A stretch of 58,376 bases of DNA from an uncultured Pelagibacteraceae bacterium (GCA_902569725.1 CACFVG010000004.1:1-58376); one strand, 5' to 3'. Shown: positions 16,090 through 24,906, counted from the first letter of the stretch. Translations and numbers: made by a program. Notes: a model not told the origin generated them from the sequence alone.

Positions 16090-16959
16090 TTATTTTAAAA
16101 TTCTCCCTGCAACTGTTTTTAATTTTTCAATAGTTTTCTTTGTTCTTTTTTCTGGTGCGGTAATTATTGCAACATCCAAACAATTGTTTGTAGGATCTTT
16201 AGTATCTATATAATGTTCAAAATTTTCTATTAAATTTTTGATCATATTTTTGGCTTTAACTGCGTTTCCTAAAAGAACTTTTATTACTTGTTGAACATCA
16301 ACATTTTTATGGCCAGGATGCCAACAATCATAATCAGTTATCATTGAAACTGAAGCATATCTTATTTCTGCTTCTCTTGCCAATTTAGCTTCAGGCATAT
16401 TGGTCATACCAATTACATCTGCCTTCCATGATCTGTATAAATTTGACTCTGCTAGTGTTGAAAATTGTGGCCCTTCCATAACAACGTAAGTTCCACCTCT
16501 TTGATAATCTATTTTTTCTTTTTTTATTGCTTCTTCACAAGCATTCATTAAACCATTAGATGTTGGATGAGCCATAGAAACATGAGCCACTATCTCATCA
16601 TCAAAAAAAGTTTTACTTCTTGCAAATGTTCTATCTATAAATTGATCAACTATTACAAATTTTCCTGGTGGCAAATCTTCTTTTAAAGAACCAACTGCTG
16701 ACACTGAAACAATATCAGTTACTCCTAATTGCTTTAAGGAATCAATATTAGCTCTAAAGTTTATATTTGAAGGATTAATAAAATGTCCTCTTCCGTGTCT
16801 AGGTAAAAAATAAACTTCTTTATTGTTATAATTTGTCTTTAAGATTTGATCAGAAGGCTTTCCCCAAGGAGTATTTAGGTCTAATAATTCTCTTTCTTTG
16901 AATTCCTCAACATCATACAAACCACTCCCACCAATTATAGCCAATTTATTGTTTGCCAT
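16090..16959 (-). CDS. mtnP: S-methyl-5'-thioadenosine phosphorylase
   Basis: A 289-residue purine nucleoside phosphorylase-family enzyme that splits methylthioadenosine with phosphate into adenine and 5-methylthioribose-1-phosphate. Seen are IIGGSGLYDV at the N-terminus, PRHGRGHFINPSNINFRAN (phosphate and ribose contacts), SVSAVGSL, the substrate-binding VMEGPQFSTLAES and VIGMTNMPEAKLAREAEI, and TDYDCW that selects 6-aminopurines. It leads the minus-strand operon ending in the speD-speE fusion that creates its substrate. The apt gene, which salvages the adenine, starts divergently 41 bp away. Confidence 0.95.
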   Translation of the reverse strand: MANNKLAIIGGSGLYDVEEFKERELLDLNTPWGKPSDQILKTNYNNKEVYFLPRHGRGHFINPSNINFRANIDSLKQLGVTDIVSVSAVGSLKEDLPPGKFVIVDQFIDRTFARSKTFFDDEIVAHVSMAHPTSNGLMNACEEAIKKEKIDYQRGGTYVVMEGPQFSTLAESNLYRSWKADVIGMTNMPEAKLAREAEIRYASVSMITDYDCWHPGHKNVDVQQVIKVLLGNAVKAKNMIKNLIENFEHYIDTKDPTNNCLDVAIITAPEKRTKKTIEKLKTVAGRILK

Positions 16960-17000
16960 ATCAAAAAAATAATTTATTTATTTATATATCGTAATTTATT

Positions 17001-17528
17001 ATGGATTTAAAAGATTATATTAGATCAATTAAAGACTATCCTAAAAAGGGAATTCTTTTTAGAGACATAACAACGTTAATTAAAAATGAAAAAGCTTTTA
17101 AAGAATGCATTGATCAAATAGTTGAGAAAACTAAAAAATTTAAAATAGATAAAATAGCAGCTATAGAATCAAGAGGTTTTGTTTTTGCATCTGCGGTGTC
17201 ATATTTAATTAATAAACCTTTTATATTATTAAGAAAAAAAAATAAATTGCCTGCAGAAAGTCATTCAGTAGATTTTGAGTTAGAGTATGGAACTGCCACT
17301 ATTGAAGTGCACAAAGATTCAATTAAAGAAAATGATTCTGTTTTAATAATCGATGATTTAATTGCAACAGGAGGAACTGCTGAAGCTGCTGCAAAACTTG
17401 TTGAAATATCAAATGGTTCAGTTTCAGGCTTTATTTTTGTTATAAATCTTTTTGACTTAGGTGGTTGTGATAAAATAATTAAACAAGGTTACAAAGTAGA
17501 AAATTTAATTGAGTTTCCTGGACATTAA
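17001..17528 (+). CDS. apt: Adenine phosphoribosyltransferase
   Basis: A 175-residue type I phosphoribosyltransferase making AMP from adenine and PRPP. The PRPP loop VLIIDDLIATGGTAEAA is at about residues 114-130; the N-terminal DYPKKGILFRDITTLIKN and IESRGFVFASAVSYL, with the flexible loop RKKNKLPAES, are typical of Apt. It is divergent from mtnP with a 41-bp shared promoter region and completes salvage of the adenine MtnP releases. It ends 3 bp from a convergent glycosyltransferase. Confidence 0.95.
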   Translation: MDLKDYIRSIKDYPKKGILFRDITTLIKNEKAFKECIDQIVEKTKKFKIDKIAAIESRGFVFASAVSYLINKPFILLRKKNKLPAESHSVDFELEYGTATIEVHKDSIKENDSVLIIDDLIATGGTAEAAAKLVEISNGSVSGFIFVINLFDLGGCDKIIKQGYKVENLIEFPGH

Positions 17529-17531
17529 AAT

Positions 17532-18440
17532 TTATTTAAATAAAGATTTAACTCTATACCAGGATTTTCTTCCAATAAATGCATTTAACAATCCTGAATA
17601 TCTTGCAAAGTACATCGTTTGTTTTTTTTTATTAAATATAATTGCAAAAAATATCATTTTAAAAAAAGATTTTACAAATTTTCCAAACATTTTTTTCATC
17701 GCTAATAAATAATTTGAATATTTTTTATGATAGTAAAACGAAGACCACATCCAATGCCAATTTCTAAACATTTCAGTTTCAATTGTATAATTGGGGTCAG
17801 TCGCAGCAGATCCTTTGTGGCCAAGATGTTTAACTATCAATTTTGAGCTAGAGTAGATCTTTCCACCTTTGATTTTAGTTTGTCTGCAAAAATCTATTTC
17901 TTCAAAATATAAGAAAATATTTTCATCAAATAATTTTGGAGAATTAATGTTATTTGTATCTATCAACATCGAGCAGCCTACAACCCAATCAACCTCCTTT
18001 AAGTTGTTTTGTTCATAATTTTTCTCTTTCAAAATTTTATTTTTTTTATTATCAAAGCTTCCATAAGGAAGATAATTTTCCTCATTACCATAAGATACAC
18101 CTATAATACTAAATTTTATTTCCTGAGCTAAATACTTATTTATTTCTTCAAAAAAATTCTTATCATAAACAACGTCGGGATTTGAAATTAGACCATATCT
18201 TGTTTTTATATTTTCAAAACCAAAGTTATTTCCACCACCGTAACCTAAATTTTTATTTGATAAAATTACTGAAACATTACTAAATTTTTTTTCATATTTT
18301 TCTTTAAAATTTATGTCATTAGAGTTTTCAACAATTAAAATTTTTACATTTTTATCTATAGAATTAATGCAATCATCTAAAATGTCTTGATTTGTTCTAT
18401 ATGTTACAATTATTACTGTTAAATTTTCTAGATTGGACAT
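17532..18440 (-). CDS. Glycosyltransferase family 2 (rhamnosyltransferase-like)
   Basis: A 302-residue GT-A enzyme: NLTVIIVTYRTNQDILDDCINSI at the N-terminus, then NKNLGYGGGNNFG and a DXD-like ISNPDVVYDKNF near residue 85, followed by WVVGCSMLID and FLYFEEIDFCRQTKIKGGKIYS, the ED acceptor-base motif. This layout is common to O-antigen rhamnosyltransferases. The C-terminal region is basic and hydrophobic (about residues 245-285), likely membrane-associated. It is divergent from the dTDP-sugar block whose products it might use. Acceptor and sugar are not determined. Confidence 0.87.
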   Translation of the reverse strand: MSNLENLTVIIVTYRTNQDILDDCINSIDKNVKILIVENSNDINFKEKYEKKFSNVSVILSNKNLGYGGGNNFGFENIKTRYGLISNPDVVYDKNFFEEINKYLAQEIKFSIIGVSYGNEENYLPYGSFDNKKNKILKEKNYEQNNLKEVDWVVGCSMLIDTNNINSPKLFDENIFLYFEEIDFCRQTKIKGGKIYSSSKLIVKHLGHKGSAATDPNYTIETEMFRNWHWMWSSFYYHKKYSNYLLAMKKMFGKFVKSFFKMIFFAIIFNKKKQTMYFARYSGLLNAFIGRKSWYRVKSLFK

Positions 18441-18493
18441 AATAAAGCCTATTTATTTACATTATATAAATAAAGGTATAATTAAAAAAATCT

Positions 18494-19495
18494 ATGAAAA
18501 TATTTATAACCGGTATAGCTGGGTTTTTAGGTAGTCATCTTGCAAAAAAAATGATTGACCTTGGCCACGAAGTTTCGGGCAATGATAATTTAATTGGGGG
18601 AGAAAAAACAAATTTAAATAAAAAAATTAGTTTTTTTGAAACAGATTGCAACGATTTAGATGGAATGTCAAAAATCATTAAAGGTAATGAAATTGTTTAT
18701 CACTGTGCAGCCACAGCTCACGAAGGTCTTTCTGTGTTTTCTCCAAACGTAATAACAAAAAATATATTTCAAGCAAGTGTATCTACCATTACTGCATCAA
18801 TACAAAATAAAGTTAAAAGATTTGTTTATTGCTCTTCAATGGCAAGATATGGAAACCAAGAAACTCCTTTTAAAGAAAATATGACTCCAAAACCTGAAGA
18901 TCCTTATGGTGTTGCTAAAGTTGCGGGAGAAAATGTTTTAAAAATCTTAGCTGACTTAAATGGAATTGAATGGAACATAGCAGTACCTCATAATATCATC
19001 GGTCCCAATCAAAAGTATGATGACCCATTTAGAAATGTATTATCAATATTTATAAATAGAAATTTACAAAATAAACCTGCTATTATTTATGGAGATGGAA
19101 ATCAAAAAAGATGTTTTTCTTATATAGATGATGTAATTTATTGTCTTGAAAAACTAGCGCTCGATAAAAAAATAAATAAAGAAATCATTAACATTGGACC
19201 CGACGAAGAGGAAATTACAATTAATAAACTTGTAGAAATGGTCGCAAATGAAACTGGTTTTAATGGAAAACCTATTTATGTGGCTGACAGACCAAAAGAA
19301 GTTAAATTCGCAACGTGTAATGCTGACAAATCAAGAAGATTGTTAAATTATAAAACTAAAACTAGTTTAAAAGAAGCAATAAACAAAACTGCAGAATTTG
19401 TTAAAAAAAATGGAGTTAAAGAATTTAAATATTATTTACCGGTTGAAATAATTAATGAAAGAACACCAGAAACTTGGGTAAAAAAGTTGATTTAA
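18494..19495 (+). CDS. NAD-dependent nucleotide-sugar epimerase/dehydratase
   Basis: A 333-residue extended short-chain dehydrogenase. MKIFITGIAGFLGSHLAKKM holds the GxxGxxG NAD motif. The catalytic tyrosine and lysine are in PYGVAKVAGEN near residue 139. IYGDGNQKRCFSYIDDVI is the substrate-binding segment of UDP-sugar epimerases. It resembles GalE/WcaG-type enzymes, but the normal YxxxK is preceded by an unusual SSMARYGNQETPFKE, so the reaction (4-epimerase or dehydratase) is uncertain. It starts the plus-strand sugar block, 12 bp before rfbB. Confidence 0.85.
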   Translation: MKIFITGIAGFLGSHLAKKMIDLGHEVSGNDNLIGGEKTNLNKKISFFETDCNDLDGMSKIIKGNEIVYHCAATAHEGLSVFSPNVITKNIFQASVSTITASIQNKVKRFVYCSSMARYGNQETPFKENMTPKPEDPYGVAKVAGENVLKILADLNGIEWNIAVPHNIIGPNQKYDDPFRNVLSIFINRNLQNKPAIIYGDGNQKRCFSYIDDVIYCLEKLALDKKINKEIINIGPDEEEITINKLVEMVANETGFNGKPIYVADRPKEVKFATCNADKSRRLLNYKTKTSLKEAINKTAEFVKKNGVKEFKYYLPVEIINERTPETWVKKLI

Positions 19496-19507
19496 ATTAA
19501 TTTTATA

Positions 19508-20530
19508 ATGAAGAAAAAAATTATTGTCACAGGTGGATTAGGCTTTATTGGAAGTAATCTATGTAAAATATTAATAGATAAAGGTTTTTTTGTAATAAAT
19601 ATTGACAAAGTAAGTTACGCTTCAAATTTCTATAATACTATAGATTTTAAAAATAATAAAAATTACAAATATTTAAAATTAAATATCAACAATAAAAATA
19701 AGCTTATAAAAATTTTTAAAAAGTTTAAACCAATAGGAATATTTAATTTAGCAGCAGAAACTCATGTTGATCGTTCAATTGATTCTCCTAAACAATTCAT
19801 TAATAGTAATATTTTAGGAACTTTTAATCTTCTAGAAGCATTTAAGAAATATTCAAAAAAATATAAAAGATCAAAATTAATTCATATTTCCACAGATGAA
19901 GTTTATGGTGATATTGTAAAAGGAAGAACTAATGAAAATTATCCTTACAGTCCGAGCTCCCCATATGCGGCTAGCAAAGCATCATCAGATCATATTGTGC
20001 TTTCTTATGTTAAAACCTTTGGAATAAAAGCAATAATTACAAATTGCTCGAATAACTATGGGCCCAGACAACACCCAGAAAAACTAATTCCAAAAATGAT
20101 TTATAACATACTAAATAATAAATCACTTCCCATTTATGGAGATGGAAAAAATTCTAGAGAATGGATCTATGTTAATGATCATTGTGAGGCATTGGTGAAA
20201 GTGTTTAAATTTGGAAAAATTGGAGAAACCTACAATATAGGGTCTAATAAAAATTTAAATAATATTGAAATATGTAAAAATTTATTAAAAGTTGCGAAAA
20301 AAAATATAAAAATTGGAAAAAAGGTTAAAATAAAATTTGTAAAAGATAGACCTGGGCATGATAAAAGATATGCACTTGATAGTTATAAATTAATAAAAAA
20401 ATTAAAATGGAAACCAAAAATAAAATTTATAGATGGAATTAAAAATACATTTGAATGGTATTTAAGTAATAAAAAATATTACAAGTCACTTAATAAAAAA
20501 GATATTAATAGAAGATTGGGAAATATTTAA
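19508..20530 (+). CDS. rfbB: dTDP-glucose 4,6-dehydratase
   Basis: A 340-residue extended SDR converting dTDP-glucose to dTDP-4-keto-6-deoxyglucose. Seen are TGGLGFIGSNLCKIL, AAETHVDRSIDSP, the catalytic triad region HISTDEVYGD and SPYAASKASSDH, and NCSNNYGPRQHPEKLIPKMI. The DE pair after ST is diagnostic for the dehydratase. The protein is unusually rich in Lys, Asn and Ile even for this genome. Its stop overlaps the rfbA start by one base (TAATG). Confidence 0.94.
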   Translation: MKKKIIVTGGLGFIGSNLCKILIDKGFFVINIDKVSYASNFYNTIDFKNNKNYKYLKLNINNKNKLIKIFKKFKPIGIFNLAAETHVDRSIDSPKQFINSNILGTFNLLEAFKKYSKKYKRSKLIHISTDEVYGDIVKGRTNENYPYSPSSPYAASKASSDHIVLSYVKTFGIKAIITNCSNNYGPRQHPEKLIPKMIYNILNNKSLPIYGDGKNSREWIYVNDHCEALVKVFKFGKIGETYNIGSNKNLNNIEICKNLLKVAKKNIKIGKKVKIKFVKDRPGHDKRYALDSYKLIKKLKWKPKIKFIDGIKNTFEWYLSNKKYYKSLNKKDINRRLGNI

Positions 20531-21402
20531 TGATTAAAAAAGGAATTATCTTAGCTGGAGGGCATGGAACTAGAATGAGTCCACTAACAAAAGCTGTTAA
20601 TAAACAATTACTACCAATATATGACAAACCTTTAATTTATTATCCATTATCTATTCTAATGCTTTCAAAAATAAGAGATATTTTAATTATTGTAAATAAA
20701 GGTCAATTGAACCAATACAAAAAATTACTACAAGATGGAAAAAATTTAGGTTTAAAAATTAGTTTCATTGAACAAAATTATCCCAAGGGGTTACCGGACG
20801 CATTTGTTTTGGGTGAAAAATTTATTGGAAAAGAAAATGTAGCTCTTATTTTGGGAGACAACTTCTTTTATGGTCAAAGTTTATCTGAAAAATTACTAGA
20901 AAGTAAAAAATTAAAAAATGGTGCAAAAGTACTTCTTCACAAAGTAAGCAAACCTGAACTTTATGGTGTAGCAAAAATTAATAAAAAAAATAAAATTATA
21001 GGTATTAAAGAAAAACCAAAAAAATATTATTCAGAATATGCGATTACTGGGCTTTATTACTTCGATAATAAAGTTGTTAATTATTCTAAAAATTTGAAAC
21101 CTTCCAAAAGAAACGAGATTGAAATAACTGACTTACTGAAAAAATATTTGTCTAATAAAAAACTTTCAGCTGAAATTATAGGGAGAGGTGGTGCATGGCT
21201 TGATACAGGCTCAATCGAAGATTTTTACAAAACAAGTAATTTTGTTTCATCTGTAGAAAATAGACAAGGATTTAAAATTGCATGTATTGAAGAAATTGCA
21301 TTCAATAATAAATGGATAAATAAAAAAAATATTATAAATGCTATAAAATTTTATGGTAATTGTGGTTATTCAAAATATTTAAAAAAACTTATTTCTAAAT
21401 GA
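20530..21402 (+). CDS. rfbA: Glucose-1-phosphate thymidylyltransferase
   Basis: A 290-residue nucleotidyltransferase joining dTTP and glucose-1-phosphate. GIILAGGHGTRMSPLTKAVNKQLLPIYD carries the nucleotide-binding loop and the KQLLP lysine. LILGDNFFYGQ supplies the metal aspartate, and AYWLDTGS-like GAWLDTGSIEDF completes the active site. It is coupled to rfbB upstream (TAATG) and rfbC downstream (ATGA). The order B-A-C-D-like is a compact dTDP-deoxysugar pathway. Confidence 0.95.
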   Translation: MIKKGIILAGGHGTRMSPLTKAVNKQLLPIYDKPLIYYPLSILMLSKIRDILIIVNKGQLNQYKKLLQDGKNLGLKISFIEQNYPKGLPDAFVLGEKFIGKENVALILGDNFFYGQSLSEKLLESKKLKNGAKVLLHKVSKPELYGVAKINKKNKIIGIKEKPKKYYSEYAITGLYYFDNKVVNYSKNLKPSKRNEIEITDLLKKYLSNKKLSAEIIGRGGAWLDTGSIEDFYKTSNFVSSVENRQGFKIACIEEIAFNNKWINKKNIINAIKFYGNCGYSKYLKKLISK

Positions 21403-21923
21403 TTGTAAAAACGAAATTTAAAGATTTATTTATTTATAAAAATAAATCATTTAAAGATAAAAGAGGCTATTTCAAAGAATTGGTTAAAGAAATAGTAATT
21501 AAAAAAAAGTTACCATTCACTGTAATGTCTTATTCTAAAAAAAATGTTATCAGAGGACTACATATTCAAACAAAAAAATCACAAGGTAAATTTATTTCTG
21601 TTTTAAAAGGAAAGATTTACGATGTTGCATTAGATCTTAGAAAAAATTCTAAAACATTCGGTAAAGTCTTTACATGTGTATTAAGTGAAAAAAACTCACA
21701 ATCTATTTATATTCCTCCTGGATTTGCCCATGGATTTTGTGGTTTAAATAAAGAAAATTATATTATTTATAGTTGTACAAAATATAGGAATGCTTCAAGT
21801 GAGAGAGCAATAAAATATAATGATAAAAAATTAAGTATCAATTGGCCAGTAAAAAAACCTATTGTTTCTAAAAAAGATAGAAATGCTATGACGTTTTTTG
21901 AATATAAAAATAAATATTTATAA
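21399..21923 (+). CDS. rfbC: dTDP-4-dehydrorhamnose 3,5-epimerase family protein
   Basis: A 174-residue cupin-fold epimerase. VIRGLHIQTKKSQGKFISVLKG holds the catalytic histidine, IYIPPGFAHGF a conserved contact loop, and YSCTKYRNASSERAIKYND the tyrosine region that acts as acid. The usual RGLHYQ is RGLHIQ here, still within the family range. It acts on the keto-sugar from RfbB. ATGA overlap with rfbA and TAATG overlap with the next gene show coupling. Confidence 0.9.
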   Translation: MIVKTKFKDLFIYKNKSFKDKRGYFKELVKEIVIKKKLPFTVMSYSKKNVIRGLHIQTKKSQGKFISVLKGKIYDVALDLRKNSKTFGKVFTCVLSEKNSQSIYIPPGFAHGFCGLNKENYIIYSCTKYRNASSERAIKYNDKKLSINWPVKKPIVSKKDRNAMTFFEYKNKYL

Positions 21924-22627
21924 TGAAAAAAAAAATCCTTGTTACAGGTGGAGACGGAAGGTTTGCAAAAATTTTAAGAAAAAATAATAAAAAATTGAAC
22001 TTATTTTTTGCCTCAAAGGATCAATGTAACATTTTAAATTTAAATTCAATTATTAAAATTGTAAAAAAAATTAAACCAAAAATTTTAATTCATTGTGCTG
22101 GATTATCTAGGCCTATGAAGATTCATGAAAAAAATATCTCTAAGAGTATTGATTTAAATATTATTGGTACTGCAAATATTACTAAAGTATGCAAGAGATA
22201 TAATATTAAATTAATATATTTTTCCACTGGTTATGTTTATGAAGGAAGAAAAGGAAATTATTCTGAAAATGACCCTGTAAAACCTTTTAATAATTATGCT
22301 CTTTCTAAACTTGGGGGTGAGTGCTCTGTAGCAATGTATAAAAATTCTTTAATTCTAAGAATTACAATGACTGAAAAACCTTTTTTACATACAAAAGCCT
22401 ATTCAAATTTAAAAAGTAATTTTATGTTTCATGAAGACTTGGTTAAAATTTTGCCTGAGATAATAGATCAAAAAGGAATTTTAAATGTTGGAGGAAAATC
22501 TCAATCAGTTTATTCATTTGCAAAAAAAAACAATAAAAACGTAAAAAAATTTAAAGCTAAAAAAAATCTATCATTACCTTTAAATCAGACAATGAGTTTA
22601 GCAAAGTTAAAAAAAATTTTAAGATAA
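21923..22627 (+). CDS. SDR-family dTDP-4-dehydrorhamnose reductase-like protein
   Basis: A 234-residue short member of the RfbD-like extended SDR family: VTGGDGRFAKIL for NAD(P), KPKILIHCAGLSRP, YFSTGYVYEG and the catalytic NYALSKLGGE. Typical RfbD has about 290 residues; here the C-terminal substrate domain is reduced. It could be the last step to dTDP-rhamnose or a related 4-keto reductase. The protein is extremely Lys/Asn-rich. It closes the sugar block and ends two bases from the tRNA-Met gene. Confidence 0.75.
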   Translation: MKKKILVTGGDGRFAKILRKNNKKLNLFFASKDQCNILNLNSIIKIVKKIKPKILIHCAGLSRPMKIHEKNISKSIDLNIIGTANITKVCKRYNIKLIYFSTGYVYEGRKGNYSENDPVKPFNNYALSKLGGECSVAMYKNSLILRITMTEKPFLHTKAYSNLKSNFMFHEDLVKILPEIIDQKGILNVGGKSQSVYSFAKKNNKNVKKFKAKKNLSLPLNQTMSLAKLKKILR

Positions 22628-22628
22628 T

Positions 22629-22705
22629 TGGTAGCGGGAAGTGGGATCGAACCACTGACCTCGGGCTTATGAGTCCCGCGCTCTAACCAACTGAGCTACC
22701 CCGCC
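22629..22705 (-). tRNA. tRNA-Met (CAT anticodon)
   Basis: The minus strand folds as a complete 77-base tRNA with encoded CCA (22629-22631). The acceptor arm is GGCGGGG with TCCCGCT (G-U at both ends), followed by TA, a GCTC/GAGC D-stem, an anticodon loop CTCATAA and a TTCGATC T-loop on AGTGG/CCACT. The anticodon CAT reads AUG. An elongator Met tRNA is favoured over the initiator because the initiator's 1-72 mismatch is absent; the lysidine-modified Ile2 tRNA also carries CAT and is not fully excluded. The last anticodon-stem pair is A-G rather than Watson-Crick. Confidence 0.92.
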
Positions 22706-22810
22706 ACTTGATTTCTGTTGATTTATAATAGTTTTATTTTTTGTTTCAATACTTATCCACAAGCCATAATTCAATTGAATTAATGTTTTTCAACGTTAGT
22801 TTCATCATCA

Positions 22811-23845
22811 ATGAGAATTGAAGAGGAATTAAAACTTGATTATACTGACGTATTATTTAGACCAAAAAGAAGTACCTTATCAAGCCGTAAAGATGTTGAT
22901 TTAGAAAGAACCTATAAATTTAAATATAGCAAAAATGAATGGTCAGGAATTCCAGTAATGGCTGCCAATATGGATGGTGTTGGAGAGTTAGGAGTTGCAG
23001 AAACCTTATCAGATTTTGGTATGATTACTTGTTTAACAAAACAACATGATGTTGGTAAACTAAAAAAATATAAAAAATTAAAGACAATTTACAAAAATAT
23101 CTCTTTAAGTATTGGTATCAAAAAAGAAGATTTTGAAAAATTAGATAAAATATTAAAAGAATTTTCATTTATAAAATTTATTTGTGTAGATGTTGCTAAT
23201 GGTTATTCAGAACATTTTAGTGCGTTTATAAAATCTGTAAGAGATAAATATCCAACAAAAACAATAATTGCTGGAAATGTTGTTACTGCAGACATGACCC
23301 AAGAACTTGTATTAAGTGGAGCTGATATTGTTAAAGTTGGAATTGGTCCTGGAAGTGTATGTACCACAAGAATTCAAACAGGTGTGGGGTATCCACAACT
23401 AAGTGCTGTAATAGAGTGTGCTGATGCTGCTCATGGTTTGGGTGCCCATATAATTGCAGATGGTGGATGTACTTGCCCTGGTGATGTTGCAAAGGGATTT
23501 GGTGGTGGTGCAGATTTTGTTATGCTTGGTGGAATGTTTGCTGGTCATGATGAAGGTGGTGGAAAAATTATAAAATCTAATGGAAGTAAATATATTGAGT
23601 TTTACGGTTCAAGCTCTGAAACAGCTAATAAAAAACATTATGGTGGATTATCTGATTATAGAAGTAGTGAAGGAAGATCTGTAAGAATTAAATATAGAGG
23701 AAAAATAAAAGATTCTATTTTAAATATATTAGGTGGAGTGAGAAGTAGTTGTACCTATGTTGGTGCTCCATCATTAAAACAATTAAGCAAATGTACAACA
23801 TTTGTAAGGGTCAGCAACCAATTTAACGATACATTTTCTAAATAG
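22811..23845 (+). CDS. guaC: GMP reductase
   Basis: A 344-residue TIM-barrel enzyme that deaminates GMP to IMP with NADPH. The start MRIEEELKLDYTDVLFRPKRSTLSSR and PVMAANMDGVGELG are GuaC-type; the catalytic cysteine is in GIGPGSVCTTRIQTG near residue 185. IMP dehydrogenase is ruled out as the better match by the absence of the CBS insertion and of its flap sequence. ADGGCTCPGDVAKGFGGGADFVMLGGMFAGHDE is the phosphate site and substrate loop region. The gene stands alone after the tRNA, with a 105-bp leader from it. Confidence 0.93.
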   Translation: MRIEEELKLDYTDVLFRPKRSTLSSRKDVDLERTYKFKYSKNEWSGIPVMAANMDGVGELGVAETLSDFGMITCLTKQHDVGKLKKYKKLKTIYKNISLSIGIKKEDFEKLDKILKEFSFIKFICVDVANGYSEHFSAFIKSVRDKYPTKTIIAGNVVTADMTQELVLSGADIVKVGIGPGSVCTTRIQTGVGYPQLSAVIECADAAHGLGAHIIADGGCTCPGDVAKGFGGGADFVMLGGMFAGHDEGGGKIIKSNGSKYIEFYGSSSETANKKHYGGLSDYRSSEGRSVRIKYRGKIKDSILNILGGVRSSCTYVGAPSLKQLSKCTTFVRVSNQFNDTFSK

Positions 23846-23898
23846 CAGTTTCAATTTTAATAAATAATTTGTAATATTTTTAAAAAAAATTATTAATA

Positions 23899-24906
23899 AT
23901 GAATAGTAAAATTGTAAATTCTTTATCGGATATTTCAATATCAAAAATCGATTCTAGTGAATCGCCAACAAAGATTACTGAAAAAAATATTTATGATATT
24001 TATTGTGATAATTACGATTCTATTCACTACTTATTTATAGAATTTCAATTCAATTGGCTTCAACAAGCTTATAGTTCTATGAAAGATTTAGATAAGTATA
24101 ATATTTTAGTATATTTATATAAAGAAAATTTTTTAGAGCTTAGTGAAGTATTTAAAGTTAAATCTTTAAATGAATTTTATATTAATCCTAAGTTTAATTT
24201 AGATAAAATTAATATAATTCAAATATCTCAAAAACTTAGACTTTCTAAAGAAACTACTAGAAGAAAAATTTTAGAACTTGAAGAAGATGGAATATTAATA
24301 AAAAATAAGAAAAAAATCTCCGTTACTTTGAAAGCAGGCCTTCTTCAAAAACCAGAAAATACAATTAATTCTTTTTCAAAAATTTTACAATACGTTTCAT
24401 GGTTATTGCATAAGGAAAAAAAAGTAAAAAAATATTATAAAAAAGAATTTTTTATAAAAAAATTAAAAGAAAGATTTACTCAAGTTCTAGCAATTTTTCT
24501 AGAATACCAAATCAATTATTTACTAGTTAGAAAAACATTAGCTAATAATGATTCGGAACTATTTTTCATTGCTGGCTGCCTTATGTACAACCAAATAATG
24601 TTTTTAAAAAGAACTGAAAATAAAAGGCATTACCAAAAAGAATGGATAGATGAAGTTTTTAATATTGGAAATAAAAAAGGAATAAATGCTATGACAATTA
24701 GTGATCTTACAGGAATTCCAAGACCAACTGTAATTAGAAAATTAAAAATATTATCAAAACAAAATGATATATTTAAAGATGAGAAAAATCTTTATTATAT
24801 GACAAAAGGTAAATTTGTTTCTGACTTAAATAAACTTAGACTAAATAATATAAGGGAGCTAAGCACTACAATATCAAGAATTAATAATATTATTTTTTTT
24901 TCTTAA
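23899..24906 (+). CDS. Putative transcriptional regulator with two winged-helix DNA-binding domains
   Basis: A 335-residue cytoplasmic protein. Two separate HTH-like segments are seen: ISQKLRLSKETTRRKILELEEDGI (about residues 109-132) and TISDLTGIPRPTVIRKLKILSKQNDIF (about 262-288), each followed by a short strand-like wing. Between them lies a helical region with basic residues. I do not recognise a named family or an effector domain. It follows guaC by 53 bp on the same strand. One polypeptide with two such domains could bind a split operator alone. Confidence 0.6.
   Translation: MNSKIVNSLSDISISKIDSSESPTKITEKNIYDIYCDNYDSIHYLFIEFQFNWLQQAYSSMKDLDKYNILVYLYKENFLELSEVFKVKSLNEFYINPKFNLDKINIIQISQKLRLSKETTRRKILELEEDGILIKNKKKISVTLKAGLLQKPENTINSFSKILQYVSWLLHKEKKVKKYYKKEFFIKKLKERFTQVLAIFLEYQINYLLVRKTLANNDSELFFIAGCLMYNQIMFLKRTENKRHYQKEWIDEVFNIGNKKGINAMTISDLTGIPRPTVIRKLKILSKQNDIFKDEKNLYYMTKGKFVSDLNKLRLNNIRELSTTISRINNIIFFS

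Noticed and set aside
21923-22627. Frameshift in the short RfbD-like gene
   Set aside because: It is shorter than typical RfbD, but no continuing frame of the family follows; the tRNA starts two bases after its stop.
17532-22811. Integrative element at tRNA-Met
   Set aside because: No integrase, transposase or direct repeat of the tRNA end was found; only a composition difference and the location hint at exchange.
22811-23845. IMP dehydrogenase
   Set aside because: No CBS insertion and the N-terminus and cysteine-loop sequence are of GMP reductase type.
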